A stretch of DNA of 64,000 nt, taken from NCBI RefSeq assembly GCF_014649115.1, contig NZ_BMSK01000007.1:310525-374524 (forward strand), in the 5' to 3' direction. The notes below the pieces were generated by a model. That model ran no database searches, was not told the origin of the DNA, and saw nothing but the letters and a program-made list of their open reading frames with translations. How positions within the stretch are numbered: the first letter of the stretch is position 1; each line of letters opens with the position of its first letter. A program made the translations under genes and the position numbers. Source of the stretch: Streptomyces eurythermus. Lineage in GTDB: Bacteria; Actinomycetota; Actinomycetes; Streptomycetales; Streptomycetaceae. This document shows positions 33,302 through 40,524 of this stretch, piece by piece.

Positions 33302-33378
33302 TCCTGTGGCGTCCGTCTCACTTCCCCCACCATCCGGGCGGATTTGCGCGACAGGACACATACATCATTAGTGAGAGT
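33280..33378 (+). repeat. Two 17-bp direct repeats
   Basis: ACATCATTAGTGAGAGT occurs at 33280-33296 and 33362-33378, 82 bases apart. The first lies in the spacer of a predicted promoter. The second lies just before a terminator. Confidence 0.7.
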
Positions 33379-33400
33379 CAACCTCACGGGACTTGATTGA

Positions 33401-33431
33401 CCCCGGCCTACGCGGCCGGGGTTTTATTTTT
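33401..33431 (+). terminator. Intrinsic terminator with T-tract
   Basis: CCCCGGCC-TACGC-GGCCGGGG is a perfect 8-bp stem followed by TTTTATTTTT. This classic form is rare in Streptomyces and typical of actinophage DNA. It lies upstream of the small HTH gene and would limit readthrough into the structural genes. Confidence 0.85.
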
Positions 33432-33474
33432 GCCTGCCGTCGCGCATTCCTGCATGACTGGAATGGAGTCATCA

Positions 33475-33690
33475 ATGTTTGATCGTCACTTCTTCGCTGC
33501 CCGCCGTGTGGCTCTGGGGCTTTCCGTAGAGGCCCTGGCTGAGCGAATGCGCGTAGCCCCATCCACAGTGCGTCGCTGGGAGTCCGGTGAGACGTGCCCG
33601 AGTCTTCGCACGCTTGCCCCGGCCGCCAGGCATCTCCAAATCCCTGTGGCTTCGCTTATGAGTGAGGCAGAGACCGACCGGGCTGCCTAA
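33475..33690 (+). CDS. Small XRE-type helix-turn-helix protein
   Basis: A 71-residue single-domain HTH_3 protein (FFAARRVALGLSVEALAERM, then RVAPSTVRRWESGETCPSLR). The ATG at 33475 follows GGAG at 6 bases. Upstream in-frame ATGs at 33454 and 33463 are possible but less well placed. It precedes the scaffold-like gene by 28 bases and may regulate the structural module. Confidence 0.8.
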   Translation: MFDRHFFAARRVALGLSVEALAERMRVAPSTVRRWESGETCPSLRTLAPAARHLQIPVASLMSEAETDRAA

Positions 33691-33718
33691 TTCCCGAACC
33701 ATTAGTTAGGAGGTCGCC

Positions 33719-34063
33719 GTGAGCGACGTAGAACAGATTACCGAGGCCATGCCGGCCGACCCTTCCGACCCTGTTCGAGCCCAGGTTGAGCGGGAGTATT
33801 CCGCGAAGCTGGCTCGGGCTGAACTTAAGGGCTACGCAGCCCAGGCAGGGATCACCCTCCCCGATGGATTCACCGATTACCTGGACGGTTCCAAGCTGCT
33901 TGGTGAAGACGGCAAACCTTCGGCTGAGTCGATGGACAAGGTCCTAGCGCCTTTCAGGCCCAGGGAACCGACGCTCCCTCCTCTTGGGGGCGCTGGCCAC
34001 AACCGTGAAGGCAACTCATTTCGAGTACACCCCCGCATTTCTCTCGACGTTCGCAAGCGATAA
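33719..34063 (+). CDS. Putative capsid scaffold-like protein
   Basis: A 114-residue acidic, helix-rich protein (DPVRAQVEREYSAKLARAEL). The GTG at 33719 follows a perfect AGGAGG. I do not recognise a family signature. It ends 12 bases before the capsid gene, where tailed phages encode their scaffold. The size is small for an actinophage scaffold. The assignment rests on position and composition. Confidence 0.5.
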   Translation: MSDVEQITEAMPADPSDPVRAQVEREYSAKLARAELKGYAAQAGITLPDGFTDYLDGSKLLGEDGKPSAESMDKVLAPFRPREPTLPPLGGAGHNREGNSFRVHPRISLDVRKR

Positions 34064-34075
34064 CTAGGAGCACAT

Positions 34076-34984
34076 ATGAGCCTTGCCTACCAGCAGCCTG
34101 GCACTACCACTTTCATCCCTGAGATTTGGGATGCGGAACTTCTCACGCAGTTTGACCCACTTCTTGTCTGGGCGTCTCCGTTCGTGTCCAACAACAAGTA
34201 CGAAGGGGAGATCCGACAGAAGGGCGATGTGGTCCACATCAACAGCCTTCTTCGGCCCACCGTGGGCGATTACACGATCGCTGACGGGATGACGGCCCAG
34301 CGGCCGGAAACCGTGGATCAGAAGCTCACCATTACCGAGGCGAAGTATCTACAGGTTTTGGTCGAAGATGCCGAACGGGTCCAGTTGGCTGGCGGCCTTG
34401 ACTCGCCGATCAACCAGCAGATGATCCGGGCCCTGGCCCGTGAGGCTGACGCCTTCATGGGCAACATCATCGCCATCGGGGCGACGGCGCTTCCGGCCAT
34501 CACGCCGACGGCCGAGAACATCCCTCAGAGCCTCTACAGCGCGATCCTGGACATGATGCTGGAGCTGGACTCCAGCGACATCCCGGCAGGCCGTTACGTG
34601 GTCGTCTCGCCACGCGTGAAGCGGTACCTCATCGAGCATCCGTCCGTGGCTAACGCTGCCGCATACGGCGAAGGCGGCGTGACTGCCAATGGTGTCGTTG
34701 CTCGCCTTGCCGGGTTCACCATCCTGACCACTACGGCTATGCCTGCCGGTGTAGACATCGTGGCGGGTCACTCGGAGTTCGCCACCTACGCCAGTCAGTT
34801 CACCGGCTTCCGTGAGGGACAGTCGGAGAAGTACCGGGCTGACTACATCGACACCCTGCACCTGTACGGCGGCAAGATCGTGCGTTATCCGGAACTGGAC
34901 ACCAAGAAGGCCGACAACACCTTTGATGAGTCCAAGCCCACCAAGGGAATCGTCAAGGCTGCCGTTACCTGGCCTACTTCCTGA
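34076..34984 (+). CDS. Phage major capsid protein
   Basis: A 302-residue protein resembling the P22-coat/HK97-fold capsid proteins of actinophages. Marks are the N-terminal TTFIPEIWDAELLTQFDPLL, QKGDVVHINSLLRPTVGDY, the segment SPINQQMIRALAREADAFMG and the P-domain-like PAGRYVVVSPRVKRYLIEHP. The ATG at 34076 follows TAGGAG. No protease or portal gene adjoins it. It should form the shell of the satellite particle, possibly a smaller one than the helper's. The family assignment is by pattern recognition and not by search. Confidence 0.82.
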   Translation: MSLAYQQPGTTTFIPEIWDAELLTQFDPLLVWASPFVSNNKYEGEIRQKGDVVHINSLLRPTVGDYTIADGMTAQRPETVDQKLTITEAKYLQVLVEDAERVQLAGGLDSPINQQMIRALAREADAFMGNIIAIGATALPAITPTAENIPQSLYSAILDMMLELDSSDIPAGRYVVVSPRVKRYLIEHPSVANAAAYGEGGVTANGVVARLAGFTILTTTAMPAGVDIVAGHSEFATYASQFTGFREGQSEKYRADYIDTLHLYGGKIVRYPELDTKKADNTFDESKPTKGIVKAAVTWPTS

Positions 34985-34998
34985 ACCCTGGATTTATT

Positions 34999-35033
34999 CG
35001 GGCCCCTGCACTCCGCGGGGGCCCGTTGTTTTC
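34999..35033 (+). terminator. Terminator after the capsid gene
   Basis: CGGGCCCC and GGGGCCCG form an 8-bp stem with an 11-base loop and are followed by TTGTTTTC. Placed 15 bases after the capsid stop, it would let capsid mRNA exceed downstream mRNA. Confidence 0.75.
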
Positions 35034-35092
35034 ACCTCCCGTCGATCACACGGCCTCGCCGGCCGTGACTGTCCGTTTTTCCCGGAGGATTC

Positions 35093-35434
35093 ATGCCGAG
35101 ATTGCGAAACCCTAACTCGCCACACTCCCGATACAAGGGCCTGGATGTGCTGCCGAATGATCACGGCCTCCCGGTTCCTGAGCTGCCTTCTGTAAGGGAG
35201 TGGTCAGATGCCGAAAGCGAGCAGTGGCACCAATGGTGGAACAGTCCCCAGGCCGCGCGTTGGGATGAGTCCTACGTGCCCACTCTTGCCGTCATGCTGA
35301 CCTACTACGGCAAGATCCTTGACGGATCTGCCACCCGCGACCACCTGACGGAATACCGGCAACTGGCTACCGCCCTCGGTCTGACCGCCGATGGCATGAA
35401 GCGGCTGGGATGGACATTTGAGGGTGACGAGTGA
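35093..35434 (+). CDS. P27-type phage terminase small subunit
   Basis: A 113-residue protein with the actinophage small-terminase pattern: an N-terminal PHSRYKGLDVLPNDHGLPVP, a Trp-rich middle (WHQWWNSPQAARW) and the C-terminal YRQLATALGLTADGMKRLGW. It should recognise the packaging site of element DNA. The ATG at 35093 follows CGGAGGA. No large terminase is encoded, so the helper's motor is presumably recruited, as in phage-inducible chromosomal islands. Its stop overlaps the next start (GTGA). Confidence 0.78.
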   Translation: MPRLRNPNSPHSRYKGLDVLPNDHGLPVPELPSVREWSDAESEQWHQWWNSPQAARWDESYVPTLAVMLTYYGKILDGSATRDHLTEYRQLATALGLTADGMKRLGWTFEGDE

Positions 35435-35643
35435 GCAGACGAGCAGCCAAGGCCGGGGCCGCAGGAATCCATGACGGTGTACACCGGGCGGGTTTCGAAT
35501 GCCCCTGGGATGAACCCCAGTGCTCGGAATGTGTCGAGGAGTTCGCCATCCACGCCGGTTGGCAACTGACCGGAAAAGTGAGGCCGTGGGACGACAAACT
35601 GAAGCACCAACCGAAGAAGTGCCACGTGTGCCGCCAGACGTGA
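35431..35643 (+). CDS. Small Cys-rich (zinc-binding-like) protein
   Basis: A 70-residue protein coupled to the small terminase gene by a 4-base overlap. Cysteines are arranged as CPWDEPQCSEC in the middle and CHVC near the end, which suggests one structural zinc. A compact HNH or zinc-ribbon fold is possible, but no catalytic His-Asn-His set is evident. Position suggests a role in packaging or head assembly. The function is unknown. Confidence 0.6.
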   Translation: MSRRAAKAGAAGIHDGVHRAGFECPWDEPQCSECVEEFAIHAGWQLTGKVRPWDDKLKHQPKKCHVCRQT

Positions 35644-35699
35644 CCGCTGGGGCTTGGGGATTTCATTGGCGAACGTGGTCGGAGGGTCGCACCCCCGGT

Positions 35700-35800
35700 G
35701 GGGTCTACAGAGAATTAATGATGCATTACCCCCCGTATTCATGGAATTAGAGTAATGTGTAAGTTATCTGTTAGTTATCATTCCGTGATAGAGGTGCGGA
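35700..35800. promoter_or_regulatory. AT-rich control region before the BRCT-Lsr2 gene
   Basis: This is one of the most AT-rich stretches in the window, with repeated GTTAT words (35762-35780). It sits in the 240-base gap before the Lsr2-like gene. Lsr2-type proteins prefer AT-rich DNA, so autoregulation is plausible. Confidence 0.45.
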
Positions 35801-35883
35801 AGAATAGATGTCAGCGGGGAAGCCGTAGAGCAACGCTCCGGACCCTCACTCAGACTTCCGCACTAACGAAGGAATGCCGCGCC

Positions 35884-36609
35884 ATGCGTAAAACGGTTTT
35901 GGTGCCCGTGGAAAAGCTGTACTGCGACGCGCATCTGGCCAAGGATGGTTCTGAAGTCGATGCCACTTCATCACTGAAGCTGGGCAAGGACACTTGGCAC
36001 CTGTGCTTGGAACACGACGTCACATTCGGGCGCTATCTCTGCGATGCGTTGGGCGCTCCGTCAGAGCGAGAGGCCACGCAGGCTGAGCCCGAGCCCATGC
36101 CGGTTGTCGAAGCTGTCCCGCAGCCGGAGCCGGAGCCGAAAGCGCCTGTGGTGGAGTCCGGACCTGAGCCGGTGCCGTCCGTGATGATCGCTGGTGAAGT
36201 GCCTGGGTACGAGTGGGATGACGCGCGGGAAGCGGTGCGCAACCTGGGGTATGAGGTGGTCGGTCGTGCCGATGACAGCACAGTTCTGTTGATCCTGGGT
36301 GAGGGTGGCGACCGGAACGCCACCAAGCTGCGGGACGCTTCCGAGCGTGGCATCCCTGTGATGGACGTGCGGGAACCGGGACGCTTCAAGTCGGCTGTTC
36401 GGGCGGGTGAGTTGGTCGGTGGTGATCCCCTTCCGGAGCCTGCCAAGGTCGACCGTTCCGGGATGAGCGAGCGTGAACGCAACCGTGCCGTCCGGGCATG
36501 GGCCCGAGAGCACGGCTACGCCGTACCCACAAAGGGCCGAATTCCGATGCACGTGAGGCATGCGTGGGAGCACCGGGATGAGTCGGAGGGAAAAGCGGCA
36601 GCGGCCTAA
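35884..36609 (+). CDS. BRCT-like domain fused to an Lsr2-type DNA-binding domain
   Basis: A 241-residue protein. Residues 1-60 hold a possible metal site (YCDAHL and HLCLEH). A Glu/Pro-rich linker covers 61-96. A BRCT-like fold follows (about 100-162; VRNLGYEVVGRADDSTVLLI and RDASERGIPVMDV). The C-terminus (about 193-236; SERERNRAVRAWAREHGYAV then KGRIP) matches the Lsr2 DNA-binding domain, with Lys-Gly-Arg replacing the Arg-Gly-Arg minor-groove hook. It could silence or counter-silence AT-rich DNA. The ATG at 35884 follows GAAGGA. The domain calls are by eye. Confidence 0.72.
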   Translation: MRKTVLVPVEKLYCDAHLAKDGSEVDATSSLKLGKDTWHLCLEHDVTFGRYLCDALGAPSEREATQAEPEPMPVVEAVPQPEPEPKAPVVESGPEPVPSVMIAGEVPGYEWDDAREAVRNLGYEVVGRADDSTVLLILGEGGDRNATKLRDASERGIPVMDVREPGRFKSAVRAGELVGGDPLPEPAKVDRSGMSERERNRAVRAWAREHGYAVPTKGRIPMHVRHAWEHRDESEGKAAAA

Positions 36610-36623
36610 GCGCCGCGCCCTCG

Positions 36624-37010
36624 GTGACGGCCGCCGACTGCGGCCGTCACCCCCGGCCCCGTGACCTGAGTGTGTGGAAGAACGCCAAGGCATACGGGGC
36701 GGACTCCAAACCATGCAGGCGTGTCTACGCCCCTGGTTCCTGGGTCGTCTGGACAACGCCAAAGGGCAAGCGTCGTACCGGCATCGTGAGCAGTGACCCT
36801 CTGTCGCTTGAAGCCGTCCGGCGTCATGTCCGGTGGGACAAGGTGGGCCGCTGTAACTCGGTGATCGTTCCGGCGGACGGGGGAGACGCGCTTCCCCTGC
36901 TGCAAAAGACAGCCAAGGAACCTCACTTTCAGACCAAGGACGGAGGGCGGTGGCGCCCCGTTACGCCCCTCCGCAACCAAACCAACCCCCAGGAAGTGGA
37001 CGCAGCATGA
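36624..37010 (+). CDS. Small hypothetical protein of the element
   Basis: A 128-residue basic protein of unknown function. The central part (VYAPGSWVVWTTPKGKRRTG) looks like a small beta-barrel. The start is uncertain: GTG at 36624 and GTG at 36672 are in frame and neither has a good ribosome site. Its stop overlaps the start of the P-loop gene (ATGA), which supports it as a real coupled gene. Confidence 0.5.
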   Translation: MTAADCGRHPRPRDLSVWKNAKAYGADSKPCRRVYAPGSWVVWTTPKGKRRTGIVSSDPLSLEAVRRHVRWDKVGRCNSVIVPADGGDALPLLQKTAKEPHFQTKDGGRWRPVTPLRNQTNPQEVDAA

Positions 37011-38377
37011 GCACCCCCGTTCTGTACGGTCCCATCGGTCGCGCGGTTCGCCGGATCGCTCCCTTCGTTGAAGCGGACCCCTTGGGGGTGTATGTGGCCG
37101 CCCTCTCGATGTGGTCGGCCGCAATTGGTGGGACGGTCAAGGTCTCTTCCCGTGGTCCCCGGCCGGTGCTGCTGTGGTCCGCTCTGGTGGCCGGTACCGG
37201 GCGCGGTAAGGGAACCGCACTGCGGGCCGCTCATCACGTCCTGGACAAGGCTCTGGGCCGTTTTCTGGCGACTCACACAACGAGTGGCATCACGTCCGGG
37301 GCGAGCATGGTGAACCACCTGTGGGAGCAGCAGGAAGCGACCGCCGAGACCGAGCACGGGCGCGACGTCCGGACTCTCGTGGTCGAAGAAGAGTGGTCGG
37401 AAGTGCTCCGCAGGGTGAAGCGGGATGCGTCGTTCACGACCAAGCTGCGGACCGCGTGGGATGGGTCGACTCTGCGGAACACGACCAAGGATGAGGCGCA
37501 GGAAGTACGTGACCCTGCAATGGTTCTGCACTGTCACGTAACGCCCTCTGACTGGTCCAAGTACGTCGGTGAGTCGGAAGCGGCGGGAGGCTCGTACAAC
37601 CGCATCCTTCCCTTCCTGCTGGGATCGGTCCCGCTGCTGGACGATGACCGGGTGAGCCTGCCTGAGGTGGACGGGCGAGAGCTGGCCGACGCTTACGGGT
37701 GGGCCACGACCCGGCCGCGTGTGATCACGCTTGCGGAGGATGCCCGGCCGCTGTGGCGGGTGGTTCGCCGGTACGCCCGCATCCTGGGTGAGACCCTGCC
37801 CGAAGGACAGGCCGTGTTCATCGAGCGGACGGCAGAGCAGACGCTCAGGGTCGCGGCCTGCCTGGCAGCGTCCGAGTGCTCGGAGACCATCACGGAAGAG
37901 ATGCTGTCCGCCGCCTTCAGCTTGGTCCGCCGGTCGGTGCAGGACGCCGTACGGATCACCAAGGGAGCGACCTCCCCGAAGGTGAAGCGCCAGCCGCTCA
38001 CCCTTGAGGACAAGGTGCGAGCCCGGATCGAGCTGCACGGAGGCCGGGCCACTTCCTCCCAAGTGCTCCCGTACGTGGGAGCGACCGCAGCAGAGGTCAA
38101 GCAACTGCCCGGAATCGTCGTGACCGTGGAACGATCGGGGAAGACGGGACGGCCGGCCACCGTTTTCACGGTCCGCGGTGATAGTTCCGAAAACGGTGCG
38201 TCGACAGAAACGGTCGCGGAGCCGATGCCGGCCAGCGCGGAGCGTGAGCAGGCCCGCGCAACGGTCGTCAGCCTGGACGCCTACCGCCCGGAGCCCCAGC
38301 AGCCCCCGGCGCCTGCGCCCGAATCGAAGCGGTCGGAATCGCTCGGGGACACGAACCCCTTCCTCGCCCTGCTCTAA
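37007..38377 (+). CDS. P-loop DUF3987-like (primase-helicase-associated) protein
   Basis: A 456-residue protein with a Walker-A-like motif (VAGTGRGKGTALRAAH) near residue 62 and a possible Walker B (RTLVVEEEWSE) near 123. The layout resembles DUF3987 proteins, which are linked to replication primases in mobile elements. The middle region (FTTKLRTAWDGSTLRN) is typical of that group. The C-terminal 80 residues are Pro-rich and disordered. It is coupled by ATGA to the preceding gene and followed by a strong terminator. It probably serves element replication. Confidence 0.6.
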   Translation: MSTPVLYGPIGRAVRRIAPFVEADPLGVYVAALSMWSAAIGGTVKVSSRGPRPVLLWSALVAGTGRGKGTALRAAHHVLDKALGRFLATHTTSGITSGASMVNHLWEQQEATAETEHGRDVRTLVVEEEWSEVLRRVKRDASFTTKLRTAWDGSTLRNTTKDEAQEVRDPAMVLHCHVTPSDWSKYVGESEAAGGSYNRILPFLLGSVPLLDDDRVSLPEVDGRELADAYGWATTRPRVITLAEDARPLWRVVRRYARILGETLPEGQAVFIERTAEQTLRVAACLAASECSETITEEMLSAAFSLVRRSVQDAVRITKGATSPKVKRQPLTLEDKVRARIELHGGRATSSQVLPYVGATAAEVKQLPGIVVTVERSGKTGRPATVFTVRGDSSENGASTETVAEPMPASAEREQARATVVSLDAYRPEPQQPPAPAPESKRSESLGDTNPFLALL

Positions 38378-38388
38378 GCAACCAAAGA

Positions 38389-38424
38389 AAGCCCCGACTC
38401 AATTGGGTCGGGGCTTCTTTCGTT
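38389..38424. terminator. Bidirectional terminator between the P-loop and NUDIX genes
   Basis: AAGCCCCGAC and GTCGGGGCTT form a perfect 10-bp stem with an 8-base loop. T-rich DNA lies on the right and A-rich DNA on the left, so it can stop both convergent transcripts. Confidence 0.85.
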
Positions 38425-38446
38425 TGGGAGCCGTGCATCATGTCAG

Positions 38447-38914
38447 CTAACGAATGACCGGTATATTGCCATTACGCCAGTCATTCAGACGCTTTCGAAT
38501 GCTGCTAACCATCGGGAGTGCATCGATTTCTGGGGGATCGAACCAACGCACTTCTGTGGATTCCTCAGAGACTGTCAGCTTTCCGGAAACTGGTCGAGCC
38601 AGGAAGCAGATGGAGAATTCTTGCCTGACCTCTCCATCGTCATATGCGAAGACATGGCGGGGGTCCGTGTAAGTGCCGACAATGCCGGTGATCTCGACCT
38701 CATAGCCAGTCTCTTCGAGAGTTTCCCGAACCGCACAGTCCGGTAGAGACTCGCCTAGATGCATGGCGCCGCCAGGGAGAGCCCACATGCCGTTATCGCG
38801 CCGACGCTGGAGCAAGATGCGCCCGGCGTCGTCGACAACCACGGCGGAAGCAGCCGGAACTAGGCTGTTCGCAGCCGGGGCGTTCGGATCGTCCTCGTAG
38901 TCGCGCCTACCCAT
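38447..38914 (-). CDS. NUDIX hydrolase (element cargo)
   Basis: A 155-residue protein with a complete NUDIX box: GGAMHLGESLPDCAVRETLE followed by ETGYE, which fits GX5EX7REUXEEXGU. It should hydrolyse a nucleoside-diphosphate-linked substrate, which is unknown. The ATG at 38914 follows GAGGAGAG and overlaps the upstream regulator by 8 bases, so the two are one unit. The pair runs opposite to the rest of the element. Base composition is clearly less GC-rich than in the flanks. Confidence 0.9.
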   Translation of the reverse strand: MGRRDYEDDPNAPAANSLVPAASAVVVDDAGRILLQRRRDNGMWALPGGAMHLGESLPDCAVRETLEETGYEVEITGIVGTYTDPRHVFAYDDGEVRQEFSICFLARPVSGKLTVSEESTEVRWFDPPEIDALPMVSSIRKRLNDWRNGNIPVIR

Positions 38915-39662
38915 TACTCTCCTCATCCCAGACCGGGGTACCCCGTTTCCATAGCTCATCGACGTGTGTGGCGAATCGATCAAACACGCCGTCATCCTGA
39001 TAACGACGCAGATGCAGCGTTGGCGCATCATGCCCAACGCTATGAGTTAGCAGGGGGGTAACGATCATGTCGTCATCAAAACGGAACACGGACAGGTGTG
39101 CATGCCCGGAGCTGAACCTTGCGTCAATGCCGGGCTGGCTCTTGATCTTTTCCAACTCGGCAAGTGTCACACGGATACGCGTTGATAGGGTGAGCGCTAC
39201 GTCTTCATCCTGCTCACGGGTTCGAGTGAGGTCACTTTCGGGGTGGCCTACCAGAAAACGCACGCGGCATCCCTGAGCCGCTTTGCGTCGCAGCGCGGTC
39301 CCGAATCGGGCCTGTTCGAGCCACAGGAAGTAGTTCGTGTAACCGGCGAATGTGAGTTCTCGCTCAGCCTTGGTGATCAATGACCGCCATAGGGAAGCTG
39401 GGCAACTTGATCGGTACGGGTAGACAGAAACGATCTCGCGATCCGGCCCGACCTTGATCGCCTTCTTTGCGGCTGCTGGCCATAGCACCGCCTCATCCTC
39501 CCCCAGTGCCTCACAGACGGCCCACCGGTGTCGAGCACGAGGGACACGTCCCGCCTCGGTGATCCATCGACCGACCGTCTTGATGTCGACCCCGCACCTC
39601 TCAGCTAGCTGACGGTCAGTCATCCGAGCAGCCAGCATGGCGCGTCGTAACGCTTCATTCAC
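38907..39662 (-). CDS. XRE-type regulator with phospholipase-D-like C-terminal domain
   Basis: A 251-residue protein. Residues 1-60 form a helix-turn-helix (MTDRQLAERCGVDIKTVGRW). The rest resembles the DUF5919/PLD-like domain found in Streptomyces regulators (SLWRSLITKAERELTFAGYT, FLVGHPESD and FSSGHAHLSVFRFDDDMIV). Classic HKD catalytic motifs are not obvious, so it may bind a nucleotide-like ligand and not cut DNA. The GTG at 39662 follows AGGGGGT. The coupled NUDIX gene suggests a shared small-molecule signal. Confidence 0.75.
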   Translation of the reverse strand: MNEALRRAMLAARMTDRQLAERCGVDIKTVGRWITEAGRVPRARHRWAVCEALGEDEAVLWPAAAKKAIKVGPDREIVSVYPYRSSCPASLWRSLITKAERELTFAGYTNYFLWLEQARFGTALRRKAAQGCRVRFLVGHPESDLTRTREQDEDVALTLSTRIRVTLAELEKIKSQPGIDARFSSGHAHLSVFRFDDDMIVTPLLTHSVGHDAPTLHLRRYQDDGVFDRFATHVDELWKRGTPVWDEESNG

Positions 39663-39677
39663 GAGTACCCCCTGGGA

Positions 39678-39720
39678 CGTTAGGCACGCTTCACACGGTA
39701 GACCTACTCCGTGTCTAACG
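39678..39720. promoter_or_regulatory. Nested inverted repeats upstream of the XRE regulator
   Basis: An outer pair CGTTAG/CTAACG (39678-39683 and 39715-39720) encloses an inner pair ACACGG/CCGTGT (39693-39698 and 39709-39714). They begin 15 bases upstream of the regulator start, where autoregulation is expected. Confidence 0.45.
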
Positions 39721-39845
39721 GTCCTGGAACGAAGTAGGAACGCGCCACCAGGGGCGAAAGGGTGATGGGTGACTGGACGCGCGAACCCCCGCGACCGTGG
39801 CGACGGTCCGGGGCGTGGTCACCAACCAGCAAGGGGTTGACGACA

Positions 39846-40076
39846 GTGCCCAAAGCTACAGCCAGACCATCGGAAAGTCCCGAGCGGACGAGAGCCAGCA
39901 CCGACGCGCAGCAGAGCGAGTACACGACGTACGCGCCCCGAGGCGAGAAGTGCCGCCGGTGTCACAAAACGTTCGGCAGCCTTGAAGTCGTCCGGCGGGT
40001 GAAGCCGTCCGGCGAGGAACCCAACGGCCGGCCGTACGCGTGCGTCGAGTGCCCGCCTGGGGGTGTCGAGTCGTGA
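39846..40076 (+). CDS. Small zinc-ribbon-like protein
   Basis: A 76-residue protein with two CxxC pairs (EKCRRCHKTFG and YACVECPPG), a classic small zinc ribbon. The GTG at 39846 follows AAGGGG. A longer in-frame ATG at 39762 is possible. It opens a chain of five tightly coupled genes, and its stop overlaps the next start. Confidence 0.65.
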   Translation: MPKATARPSESPERTRASTDAQQSEYTTYAPRGEKCRRCHKTFGSLEVVRRVKPSGEEPNGRPYACVECPPGGVES

Positions 40077-40306
40077 CGGCGCACTACCTCCCCAACAACT
40101 GGCCGTGCTTCAAGGAGACGGTCAAGGGCGTTCCGCGCTACGTCACCTTCTCCGACTACCCCGTGCAGCTCCTGCAAGCGGTGTACGGGGCGCGGGCGGA
40201 CGGACTGCGCAAGCGCTTGGAAGCGGCCTCCAAACCGGAGTTGGTCAGAAAGGTGGAGGCGCAGGAACGGCTGTACGCGGAGCTGACGCGGGAGCGGAGG
40301 TGGTGA
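40073..40306 (+). CDS. Small hypothetical protein (second of coupled chain)
   Basis: A 77-residue basic protein (YLPNNWPCFKETVKGVPRYV, then a helix-rich LRKRLEAASKPELVRKVEAQ). It has no recognised family. The GTG start at 40073 overlaps the preceding stop by 4 bases, and its stop overlaps the next start in the same way. Confidence 0.6.
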   Translation: MTAHYLPNNWPCFKETVKGVPRYVTFSDYPVQLLQAVYGARADGLRKRLEAASKPELVRKVEAQERLYAELTRERRW

Positions 40307-40524
40307 GGCCCCCGGTGAAGCGCGCGAACGGCCGGGGTGGCGGCTTACCGGCTCCCGAACTAATCAGTCTCTTGGACGATCCTGCGGGACCGTACAGGGA
40401 CTCCCCAGACGGCTGGTGGGACGAATACGGCGGGCGGTGCGATGTGCGCTCCGGCGTGGTCCAGCTTCCGCCGCACGCACTGTGCGTCGACCGGCCGTGC
40501 CGTCGGTGCCGAGAGGAGGCGTGA
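40303..40524 (+). CDS. Small Cys-containing hypothetical protein (third of chain)
   Basis: A 73-residue protein ending in CVDRPCRRCREEA, with a further Cys at GRCDV, so it may hold one zinc. It has no recognised family. The GTG at 40303 overlaps the previous stop, and its stop shares one base with the next ATG (TGATG). Confidence 0.55.
   Translation: MRPPVKRANGRGGGLPAPELISLLDDPAGPYRDSPDGWWDEYGGRCDVRSGVVQLPPHALCVDRPCRRCREEA

Larger units (their letters stand above)
32967..33474. other. Non-coding stretch between early and structural modules
   Basis: About 500 bases with no well-supported gene. It contains a GTAG-rich tract (about 32996-33048), a terminator (33049), two 17-bp direct repeats (33280 and 33362), a TTGACA-type promoter (33271) and a second strong terminator (33401). 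A 46-codon ORF from 33087 lacks a ribosome site. The stretch could hold the element's origin or packaging site. Confidence 0.5.
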
